This document shows, piece by piece, positions 57,884-64,000 of a stretch of DNA of 64,000 nucleotides (position 1 is its first letter; each line of letters opens with the position of its first letter). Below the pieces are notes generated by a model that had not been told where the DNA came from, made no database searches, and saw only the letters and a list, made by a program, of their open reading frames with translations. The stretch covers positions 62,001-126,000 of the forward strand of contig NZ_FRBP01000009.1 of NCBI RefSeq assembly GCF_900142645.1, given 5' to 3'. Origin of the DNA: Eubacterium callanderi (lineage in GTDB: Bacteria > Bacillota > Clostridia > Eubacteriales > Eubacteriaceae). The position numbers and the translations under genes were made by a program.

Positions 57884-57892
57884 GAAGACCAA

Positions 57893-57936
57893 AAAAGAAC
57901 CCGTATCGCGGCCATACGGGTTCTTTTGTTTTTTGT
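57893..57936 (+). terminator. GTATCG palindrome, copy 6
   Basis: AAAAGAACCCGTAT and ATACGGGTTCTTTT enclose CGCGGCC; the right inner base differs from the other copies (C for G), so the innermost pair is lost. A T-rich tail follows. It begins 9 bases after the regulator stop. Confidence 0.86.
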
Positions 57937-57959
57937 TTATTAAAAATTAAATAATATAC

Positions 57960-57995
57960 TTTACAAAATGATATTATACAATGTATAATATCATT
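57960..57995 (+). promoter_or_regulatory. padR promoter with overlapping perfect palindrome (operator)
   Basis: AATGATATTATAC and GTATAATATCATT (57967-57995) are perfect 13-bp arms around AAT. The palindrome covers the spacer and the -10 TATAAT (57984-57989) of a promoter with -35 TTTACA (57960-57965). This is a natural site for autorepression by the PadR protein. Confidence 0.75.
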
Positions 57996-58022
57996 AACGA
58001 TATAAAGAAAGGAGATGCGAGG

Positions 58023-58346
58023 ATGATTTTTCAATTAGGCTCCGCACTTCTGGACGCATGTGTGCTGGCCGTGCTCTCAGAGGAGGATGCTTACGGCTAC
58101 AGCCTGACACAGCGGGTCAAAAGTGTGCTGGATATTTCAGAATCCACCCTTTACCCGGTGCTCAGGCGTCTGCAAAAGGAAAAGTACCTGGCCACCTACG
58201 ATAAGCCCTTTCAGGGGCGGAATCGCCGCTATTACGCCATTACGGAAAGCGGAAGGGCCAGGCTGGAAGAATACCGGGAAGAGTGGGATACTTACAAGGA
58301 AAAAATAGATTCGCTTCTGATAGGAGGTGGCGAGAATGAATCGTGA
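58023..58346 (+). CDS. PadR-family transcriptional regulator
   Basis: A 107-residue PadR-type winged-helix protein: LDACVLAVLSEEDAYGYSLT, ISESTLYPVLRRLQKEKYLA and FQGRNRRYYAITESGRARLEEY. It is the short PadR form that represses its own operon and often senses cell-envelope stress or antimicrobials. ATG 58023 follows AAAGGAG at about 9 bases. It opens a padR-DUF1700-DUF4097 operon, a frequent set in Firmicutes, and overlaps the DUF1700 gene by 11 bases. Confidence 0.92.
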   Translation: MIFQLGSALLDACVLAVLSEEDAYGYSLTQRVKSVLDISESTLYPVLRRLQKEKYLATYDKPFQGRNRRYYAITESGRARLEEYREEWDTYKEKIDSLLIGGGENES

Positions 58347-58908
58347 AGAGTATATGGCAGCGCTGGAAAAGCACTTGAGAAAGCTGCCAAGGGATGAAAG
58401 GGAAAACGCCCTGGTGTATTACAATGAATATTTTGATGACGCCGGACCGGAAAATGAGGACAGGGTTATCGGAGAGCTGAGCTCGCCGGCCAAGCTGGCC
58501 GCGCAGCTGCGCAGCGAATATGCCCTGAAAGGAAATGAGCAGGAGAAAAAGAAAATGCCAGTGGTGCTGATTGTGATCTTATCCATCTTTGCAGCGCCCA
58601 TTGCCTTGCCGCTGGTCATTGTGGCCGCGGCTTTGGTATTCGTGCTGATGGTCGTGGTTTTCAGCGTCCTGTTCGCCTTTGTGGTGACAGCGGCAGCTCT
58701 GGTTTTGGGCGGCTTTCTCTGGATGGTGATCGGGCTGATTCTGATCTTCCAGAGCCCGGCAGTCACCCTGTTTTATGTGGGCAGCGGCGCCTTTGCCCTC
58801 GGGCTTGGGATTCTGCTGGGCGTGGGCATGTACCGGCTCATCCCCTGGGTCATCAACGGCTTTAAGCGGATGGCGGAAGCGATTTTGGAATGGAGGAAAA
58901 ACGCATGA
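58336..58908 (+). CDS. DUF1700 family membrane protein
   Basis: A 190-residue protein: a soluble N-terminal part (MNREEYMAALEKHLRKLPRD, YYNEYFDDAGPENEDRVI, about 1-65) typical of DUF1700/HAAS domains, then three or four membrane segments (about 74-165). The N-terminal domain is thought to interact with PadR-type regulators or partner membrane proteins. ATG 58336 follows GGAGGTGG. Its stop overlaps the start of the DUF4097 gene. Confidence 0.88.
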   Translation: MNREEYMAALEKHLRKLPRDERENALVYYNEYFDDAGPENEDRVIGELSSPAKLAAQLRSEYALKGNEQEKKKMPVVLIVILSIFAAPIALPLVIVAAALVFVLMVVVFSVLFAFVVTAAALVLGGFLWMVIGLILIFQSPAVTLFYVGSGAFALGLGILLGVGMYRLIPWVINGFKRMAEAILEWRKNA

Positions 58909-59942
58909 AATTCGATTCAAAAAAGCTCTTGAAAATTGGCGGGATTCTGGCAGCCGGCGGACTTTTGCTCGCCGGGGTCGGCATGCTTCTCGGCGGCATG
59001 ACCTCCACCTATATTGACAGCAGGGGAATCCATGTGATGAAGTATGAGGAAAAAAGGCTGGAATACCAGAAGCTCCCAGGAAAAATAGAAAATCTGGACA
59101 TTGATATTTCAATGGCAGACCTGGAAATCATCCTGGCCGATGAAAACGCCATTGAGGCCGTCTATTATGAGGACTCGGCAAAGCCTGAAATCCATCAGGA
59201 CGGGAACACCACCACCATCACCAGCAAGAGCCAGGAGGAAAACCGCGTGGTTTTTATGGGTGTGGGCAACATTTACGGCAACTCAAAGATCAAGGTATAC
59301 CTGGACAAAAAGGAAACAGGCCAGTCTCTGGACGCCAGGGTGGACAACGGCAAGATCAAGTTTAAGGGCCCCAGGGCCTTTAAGGCACTGTCGATTCAGA
59401 ACCATCTGGGCAGTGTGGACATGGCCTCCGTCAAAGCCGACAGCGTGTATATCAAGCTGGACAACGGTGATCTGGACGTGAGTGATGTTGAATCCAAAAG
59501 CTTTACAGCACAGAATCATCTCGGGAAAATAAAGGCGGCCAATATCCGCGCCGATGAGGGAAGCATTAAAAACGACAATGGAAAAATTACCCTGACAGAC
59601 AGCACCTATAACATGCTGACCGCCGAGGACCACCTGGGCGATATTGCCGGCGAGGGGTTAAACGTCAGGGGAGGCCAATTTAAAAATGACAACGGCAAGA
59701 TCAGCCTGAGCGGCGCCATTGAGGGAGAAATCAACGTGACGGCCCATCTGGGCGACGTGAACATCAAGACCAGTATCCCAAGGGAGACAGCCGGCTATCA
59801 GCTGAGCACCAGCCTGGGCAAGGTTGAGGTCGACGGCGCCAAATATGAGGAAGCCGTGCGGGATGAAAACCAGAGCGGTACCAGCCGCTTTGTCATCAAC
59901 AATAACAACGGCGACATTCGTCTGGATTTCGGGCAGCAGTAA
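58905..59942 (+). CDS. DUF4097 family beta-strand repeat protein
   Basis: A 345-residue protein with one N-terminal membrane segment (LLKIGGILAAGGLLLAGVGM, about 7-30) and a long right-handed beta-type region. Repeated blocks of the form (K)xDNGKI/D and HLG occur at about 20-residue spacing (NGKIKFKGP, NHLGSVDM, NGDLDVSDV, NHLGKIKA, NGKITLTD, DHLGDIAG, NGKISLSG, AHLGDVNI), the usual DUF4097 adhesin-like pattern. It is probably exposed outside the membrane. Function is unknown; the padR-DUF1700 context suggests envelope stress. Confidence 0.88.
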   Translation: MKFDSKKLLKIGGILAAGGLLLAGVGMLLGGMTSTYIDSRGIHVMKYEEKRLEYQKLPGKIENLDIDISMADLEIILADENAIEAVYYEDSAKPEIHQDGNTTTITSKSQEENRVVFMGVGNIYGNSKIKVYLDKKETGQSLDARVDNGKIKFKGPRAFKALSIQNHLGSVDMASVKADSVYIKLDNGDLDVSDVESKSFTAQNHLGKIKAANIRADEGSIKNDNGKITLTDSTYNMLTAEDHLGDIAGEGLNVRGGQFKNDNGKISLSGAIEGEINVTAHLGDVNIKTSIPRETAGYQLSTSLGKVEVDGAKYEEAVRDENQSGTSRFVINNNNGDIRLDFGQQ

Positions 59943-59986
59943 AACAAAAGGGCTTAGAATGCCAGAGTCATTGAGAAAGTGTAAAA

Positions 59987-60820
59987 ATGATGTTATCGAA
60001 AAAAGAAAAAGTAAAGAAATTCTCCAAGGTATTTTTGAGGTTTATTTTATTCTTTGCGGGATGGGTCATCTGTATATTTATGATACCTATGCCAGAGAAT
60101 GAAAATCCTGCTGTTTACCGGCTTTGGGCAGAACTTATCCCATTAGTGAGTATCGTGATCATGACCTTTGTTTTTGGATTTATTGATAAAAAAAACATCA
60201 GTCTTTATCTGGTAAAAAGACCTCTTTTCAGTACATGCTTTGGGATTGCAGCAGCGTTAATATGGCTGGGGATAACGGTCGCGCTTCTTATGGGAGCCGG
60301 TGTCTTAAAATTCGATGGTACCAATACAGTATCTTTTCTCTGGCTTTGGATAATTTCAGCACTGTTAAATACGATCATGCAGGAATTATTGGTTCGCGGC
60401 TATTTGTACCAGCTTATCAAGGTAAATTACAACAGGGGATGGGCAACCGTAATTACGACTGCTTTATTCACATTGATGCATGTCTCTGCTTTTGAGACAG
60501 GAATTTTTCCAGTTCTGAATATTTTATCCATTAGCTTAATTATAACTGGAATGCTTGAATATACCGGATCTTTGCTTGCCCCAATTGTTTTTCACTTTAT
60601 ATGGAATACGATTGGCGGCATCATCTTAAACTGCTTGTCCCTGGCAGATGATTATCCGCATTTGCTGAACGCTGTTTTTACAGGAAACTCGATATTGACA
60701 GGAGGTATTTATAAAATAGAAGGCAGCGCTGTCCTTTTTATTATAAATATTATTCTGATAACTCTGGCTTTTGTTCTAAAAAAGACCGGAGTGCTCAGCA
60801 GTTTACCAAACCGTTCCTAG
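59987..60820 (+). CDS. CPBP-family intramembrane protease-like protein
   Basis: A 277-residue membrane protein with about seven to eight hydrophobic segments and the CPBP (Abi/Rce1-like) motifs: MQELLVRGYLYQLI (first motif, normally EExxxR), FTLMHVSAF and VFHFIWNTIGG. The first Glu of the usual EE pair is Gln, which may affect catalysis. Members process peptides or act in immunity and signal cascades; the substrate here is unknown. No strong ribosome site is seen at ATG 59987. Lower GC than neighbours hints at independent origin. Ends in palindrome copy 7. Confidence 0.82.
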   Translation: MMLSKKEKVKKFSKVFLRFILFFAGWVICIFMIPMPENENPAVYRLWAELIPLVSIVIMTFVFGFIDKKNISLYLVKRPLFSTCFGIAAALIWLGITVALLMGAGVLKFDGTNTVSFLWLWIISALLNTIMQELLVRGYLYQLIKVNYNRGWATVITTALFTLMHVSAFETGIFPVLNILSISLIITGMLEYTGSLLAPIVFHFIWNTIGGIILNCLSLADDYPHLLNAVFTGNSILTGGIYKIEGSAVLFIINIILITLAFVLKKTGVLSSLPNRS

Positions 60821-60829
60821 GAGTTTGCC

Positions 60830-60866
60830 AATCAACCCGTATCGCGGCGATACGGGTTGATTTTTG
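60830..60866 (+). terminator. GTATCG palindrome, copy 7
   Basis: AATCAACCCGTATCGC and GCGATACGGGTTGATT around one G, followed by T3. It lies 9 bases after the CPBP stop. Confidence 0.9.
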
Positions 60867-61009
60867 CGTTGCGGCCGAAATTCAGGGTACATGCTATAAA
60901 GTATGGTTAAAAAAAGTCAAAAATGATCCATATTCTGACATAATTGATCATAGAAACCTCAGCCCAGAAATGGTATTATTTTAACATCAAAGACAGGAGT
61001 GAAACTTAC

Positions 61010-61627
61010 ATGGTCATTACCTATGAAACAGAGAGTACGGCCTATAAAGATAAAAAGGCACTGTACGTGAATGCCACCAACCGCTGCAATAACCGCTGCG
61101 TGTTCTGCCACAGGTTTAACCGGGAGGAGGCAGCCAGCCGTATGGACGAGCTGTGGCTTGAGCGGGAGCCGTCAGTGGAGGAAATTCTATCCGATATCCG
61201 CGCGCGGGATATGGCAAAGTATGACGAGGTGGTCTTTTGCGGCTACGGAGAGCCGACCTGCCGCCTAAAGGATATTCTTGCGATCGCGCGGGTGCTGAAG
61301 CGGGAATACGGCGTCGCAGTCCGGCTGAACACCAACGGCCTGGCCGGTACCTTGTACGGTGAGGATGTCACCCCTTGGTTTGCCGACCTTGTGGACGTGG
61401 TATCTGTGAGCCTGAACGCGCCAGACGCAGAGGAATACAACGCCCTGTGCCGCCCCCAGGCAGAGGACGCCTTTGAGTACATGCTCCGCTTCGCGGAAAA
61501 CGCCGCGCGTTTTGCAAAAGTCTATATGACCATTATCGACACCATGAGCGAGGAGGGCCAGGCCGCCTGCAGGCGGATCGCAGAGGAATGTGGTGCGGCG
61601 CTTAAGATACGCCACTACCTTCGGTGA
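61010..61627 (+). CDS. TatD-associated radical SAM protein
   Basis: A 205-residue radical SAM protein with the [4Fe-4S] motif ATNRCNNRCVFCHRF (Cys26, 30, 33), VVFCGYGEPTCR, VRLNTNGLAG, VSVSLNAPDAEEYNALCRP and C-terminal IRHYLR. Its small size and the GEPT block match the group that is usually next to, or fused with, TatD nucleases (tatD_link_rSAM); here no tatD is next to it. The reaction is not known. ATG 61010 follows AGGAG by 9 bases; the frame upstream lacks similarity. A terminator follows. Confidence 0.88.
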   Translation: MVITYETESTAYKDKKALYVNATNRCNNRCVFCHRFNREEAASRMDELWLEREPSVEEILSDIRARDMAKYDEVVFCGYGEPTCRLKDILAIARVLKREYGVAVRLNTNGLAGTLYGEDVTPWFADLVDVVSVSLNAPDAEEYNALCRPQAEDAFEYMLRFAENAARFAKVYMTIIDTMSEEGQAACRRIAEECGAALKIRHYLR

Positions 61628-61642
61628 GATGATGGAGCGGTA

Positions 61643-61672
61643 AAAAAGGGCTGCCAGCGGGCGGCTTTTTTT
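61643..61672 (+). terminator. Terminator after the radical SAM gene
   Basis: GCTGCC and GGCGGC (one T-G pair) form a stem with a 4-base loop, extended by A-rich and T-rich flanks, with seven T. Confidence 0.8.
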
Positions 61673-61753
61673 GATTGGGCAAATTTGTTAAAAAAAAGGA
61701 CAAAAATAAGAGAGAGCAGGTATGATATAATCTTTAGCAAAGGAGGAATTGGT

Positions 61754-63274
61754 ATGGCGGTTCAGGTAATGGAGTGGGGCTATATAGACTGGAAGCATGT
61801 CAAGACAGAGAATAACCCAAGACAGAATATGAATATTGGCATTGTGGTGATCGAGCCCGGCAGGCATCTGGCCGAGCATGTGCACTACGGGCAGGAGCAG
61901 CTGCTTTACGTGCTGCAGGGCAGGGGCATTTACTACATCAACGGTGAGCGCATCGAGCCTGAGCCCGGGCAGATCTTCTATATGGAGGCCGGAAGCTCCC
62001 ATGAGGTCTATAACCCCACCGATGGACAGATAAGGGAGCTGCTGGTCTCCAATCCCGTATACGGCGCAGAGGAGATCTCCATCGACACCCTGGTAAACCT
62101 GGGAGCGCCGTCAGACGATACCCTGTACGCGGCTGTGGAGGGCGTTCGCCAGCAGTCCATCGACCCGCTCAACCTGCCCCTGACCATCTACGACACTGCG
62201 GGCAAGACGGTGCTGCAGACCAGCTGCTTTCCGGATTATTGCACAGAGCACTGCAACCCGCTGGCCAACAGCGGCTGTCCCTGCCGCGGCATGGGGCAGT
62301 CAAACCTGAGCGAGCCCTGGGAATACCGCCAGTTTGTCTGCCCCTACGGCCTGACCCTGTACCAGCAGCCCATCGTGCATGAAAACCGGTGCATCGGTGT
62401 GATTCAGGGCGGTTATATCCTGCTGTCCACCATGAAAAGCGAGGGCAAGACCAGCGACCGCACCGAGGAGCTGTACGATACGCCGGAGAGCACAGCCCTG
62501 AGCATCCGCATGCTGCTCAGAAGGATTGCCGAGCATATTGTGAGCTTCTGCGTGTTCAGTGATGCCCGCAGGGTGCTGGAGGCCAAGGAGCGAGATATTG
62601 ACGACGCCCAGCAATACAGCAAGCGCTTGGAGAAAAACCTCAAGGCCGCCCAGAATATCGTGACCGACCTGCGCATCAACCACCATTTCCTGTTCAACAC
62701 CCTGAACTGCATGGCTGGCATGGCGCTGGATAAGGATGCCGAGGAGCTGTACGATGCCATCATCGACCTGTCCAAGATGTTCCGCTACACCACCAAGACC
62801 AAGGAGCAGTTTGTGCCCTTCAGCCATGAGGCGGCCTATCTGAAAACCTACCTGAAGCTCCAGAAGCTGCGATACGAGGACAGCCTTCAGGTTGACATCA
62901 AAATCAATGCCCAGCTCGATGACTGGCTGGTGCCCTTTAACTTTCTGCAGCCCATCGTCGAGAATGCCTTCACCCACGGCTTTGACACCAACAACCTGAA
63001 AAGGCGGCTGTCCATCACCGCGCAGCCCAGCGGCAGCAAGGTGCTGATTTCCATTTATAACAACGGTGCGGTCATTGATTACAGCACCCTGAACCGAATA
63101 AACGACAGCCTGCCCTCGGGCAGTGAGCATGGCCTGTCGCTGATTTATGCCAAGCTGAAAATGCGCTTCGGCCCGGATTTTTCAATGAATGTGTACTCCG
63201 ATGAGCGCATTGGGACATGGATTATTCTGGAATTACCCTACTCATATCAGAAAGAAGTGGAGAATGATGATTAA
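61754..63274 (+). CDS. Sensor histidine kinase with cupin and PocR domains
   Basis: A 506-residue cytosolic sensor without membrane segments: N-terminal cupin (about 28-105; HVHYGQEQLLYVLQGRG, PGQIFYMEAGSSHEVYNP), PocR-type ligand-binding domain (about 125-290) with Cys clustered in CFPDYCTEHCNP and SGCPCRG, a coiled coil, then a LytS-type kinase with the phospho-His block NHHFLFNTLNC (about 310) and HATPase motifs PIVENAFTHGF and GSEHGLSLIYAKLKMRFG. PocR sensors in acetogens often control corrinoid-dependent or diol metabolism. AAAGGAGG precedes ATG 61754. The response regulator gene overlaps its end. Confidence 0.9.
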   Translation: MAVQVMEWGYIDWKHVKTENNPRQNMNIGIVVIEPGRHLAEHVHYGQEQLLYVLQGRGIYYINGERIEPEPGQIFYMEAGSSHEVYNPTDGQIRELLVSNPVYGAEEISIDTLVNLGAPSDDTLYAAVEGVRQQSIDPLNLPLTIYDTAGKTVLQTSCFPDYCTEHCNPLANSGCPCRGMGQSNLSEPWEYRQFVCPYGLTLYQQPIVHENRCIGVIQGGYILLSTMKSEGKTSDRTEELYDTPESTALSIRMLLRRIAEHIVSFCVFSDARRVLEAKERDIDDAQQYSKRLEKNLKAAQNIVTDLRINHHFLFNTLNCMAGMALDKDAEELYDAIIDLSKMFRYTTKTKEQFVPFSHEAAYLKTYLKLQKLRYEDSLQVDIKINAQLDDWLVPFNFLQPIVENAFTHGFDTNNLKRRLSITAQPSGSKVLISIYNNGAVIDYSTLNRINDSLPSGSEHGLSLIYAKLKMRFGPDFSMNVYSDERIGTWIILELPYSYQKEVENDD

Positions 63275-63956
63275 AGTGGTTATCGCGGACGATGAAAAGG
63301 CCGTTTCAAAGATCATACAGCATTTTATTGAGCGGGAGAAGCTGCCGCTTCAGGTTGAGGGCATTGCCCTTGACGGAGAGAGCGCCCTGCAGATGATCCG
63401 CAAAAAGGAGCCGGATCTAGTGTTTTTAGACATCAAGATGCCCCTTATGGACGGCTTTGAGGTCATGGAAGCTCTGGAGGCTCTTCAAATGGATGTGAAG
63501 ATTGTGGTCATCACCGCTTATGAATCCTTCGAGTATGCCCAGCGGGCCCTGCGCATGGGCGCCAGGGACATCATCCTCAAGCCCATCGAGTACGAGCAGT
63601 TTACCCAGGCCCTGCTCCGGTCTGTAGGCTGGAATTTTACAGGCAATGATCTGGTCAATCAGGTGCTGGAATACATCCACACCCATTTTAGCGATAAGAT
63701 TGAGCTCCAGCTGCTGTCGGAGCAGTTTCATGTAACGGCCAGCTACCTGTCCAAACAGTTTAAGCGCTATGTGGATACCAACCTCATCAGTTATGTGAAT
63801 AAAATCCGGATTGAGCATGCGGTCGAGCTGCTGAAGAACGGATCCTACAATATACAGGAGGTAGCCAAACAGGCAGGCTATGAGAATGTAAATTATTTTT
63901 ATAAAAAGTTCAAGGATCAGACCGGGCACATGCCGTCAGATTATCTGAAGAAATAA
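63267..63956 (+). CDS. AraC-type DNA-binding response regulator
   Basis: A 229-residue two-component regulator: receiver domain (about 1-120) with acidic pair Asp8-Asp9, phospho-acceptor Asp55 (LVFLDIKMPLMDG), Thr/Lys switch residues in VVITAYES and IILKPIE; C-terminal AraC HTH (about 130-229) with LLSEQFHVTASYLSKQFKRY and IQEVAKQAGYENVNYFYKKF. It overlaps the preceding kinase gene by 8 bases and is its likely partner. ATG 63264 is 3 bases closer to GTGGAG and also possible. Targets are outside this window. Confidence 0.92.
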   Translation: MIKVVIADDEKAVSKIIQHFIEREKLPLQVEGIALDGESALQMIRKKEPDLVFLDIKMPLMDGFEVMEALEALQMDVKIVVITAYESFEYAQRALRMGARDIILKPIEYEQFTQALLRSVGWNFTGNDLVNQVLEYIHTHFSDKIELQLLSEQFHVTASYLSKQFKRYVDTNLISYVNKIRIEHAVELLKNGSYNIQEVAKQAGYENVNYFYKKFKDQTGHMPSDYLKK

Positions 63957-63964
63957 AAAACATA

Positions 63965-63997
63965 AGCTGTCACAATATTATGGTGACAGCTATTTTT
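63965..63997 (+). terminator. Terminator of the kinase-regulator operon
   Basis: AGCTGTCAC and GTGACAGCT form a perfect 9-bp stem, then ATTTTTA. Confidence 0.88.
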
Positions 63998-64000
63998 ATG

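Noticed and set aside
18764-60866. CRISPR array
   Set aside because: The repeated palindromes are scattered over 42 kb at gene ends, not regularly spaced with spacers, and no cas gene is present.
1-64000. tRNA or rRNA genes
   Set aside because: Intergenic stretches were read for tRNA-like ends and conserved rRNA blocks; none was recognised. A covariance-model scan would be decisive.

Overview
The window looks like chromosomal DNA of an anaerobic, Gram-positive, acetogenic member of the Eubacteriaceae, close to Eubacterium limosum/callanderi or Acetobacterium. This is an inference from content. The grounds are a five-gene electron-bifurcating [FeFe]-hydrogenase operon in the order hydC-E-D-B-A, a phosphate butyryltransferase, Etf-linked FAD dehydrogenases, AddAB recombination genes, a SigB-type partner-switching module, a surface protein with a sortase-like NPxTG signal, and many clostridial-type gene starts (GTG and TTG included). 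No phage, IS element, CRISPR array, rRNA or tRNA was seen.

Layout. 1-1485: end of an rsbV-rsbW-sigB stress module. 1693-6406: housekeeping genes (EF-G-like GTPase, xpt, murI, trpS). 6484-7604: a frameshifted small gene and a lipoprotein. 11257-7637 (minus): glpP, a YtcJ-like amidohydrolase and glpK, behind a leader terminator that suits GlpP antitermination. 11531-18461: addB-addA. 18462-20297: a repeat-rich stretch with a DUF3795 protein and a decayed toxin-antitoxin pair. 20296-21955 (minus): an iron-sulfur aldo/keto reductase and a membrane methyltransferase-like protein. 22093-26785: ptb and an SbcD/YhaN-like nuclease-ATPase pair.

26810-35269 is the hydrogen region. A module of DRTGG protein, HATPase, hydrogenase-like iron-sulfur protein, DRTGG protein and PHP phosphoesterase is followed by hydC-E-D-B-A. 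The hydrogenase-like protein keeps the H-cluster cysteines but has Ala where catalytic enzymes have the proton-transfer Cys, so it is a candidate sensory hydrogenase. 35460-44456: HAD phosphatase, cell-wall nucleotidase, thiSFGHE behind a strong leader hairpin, a MATE exporter and an HD protein.

45531-56897 is a tightly overlapping operon: FGGY kinase, BON-GlpA fusion, GlpB-like protein, DUF1667 protein, FAD oxidase, EtfBA, second FAD oxidase, second EtfBA. A YhfZ-type regulator follows, and paired direct repeats sit at the operon promoter. I infer that it phosphorylates and oxidises a polyol or hydroxyacid and passes the electrons to two different electron-transferring flavoproteins. 57960-63956: padR-DUF1700-DUF4097, a CPBP protease-like protein, a TatD-associated radical SAM protein, and a cupin-PocR histidine kinase with an AraC-type response regulator.

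A dispersed hairpin family (core GTATCG-NNN-CGATAC) ends at least seven transcription units between 18.7 and 60.9 kb. A second short repeat (GTAAC-N5-GTTACGTCC) often lies beside it. The arms vary with compensating changes, so the hairpins are probably read as RNA.
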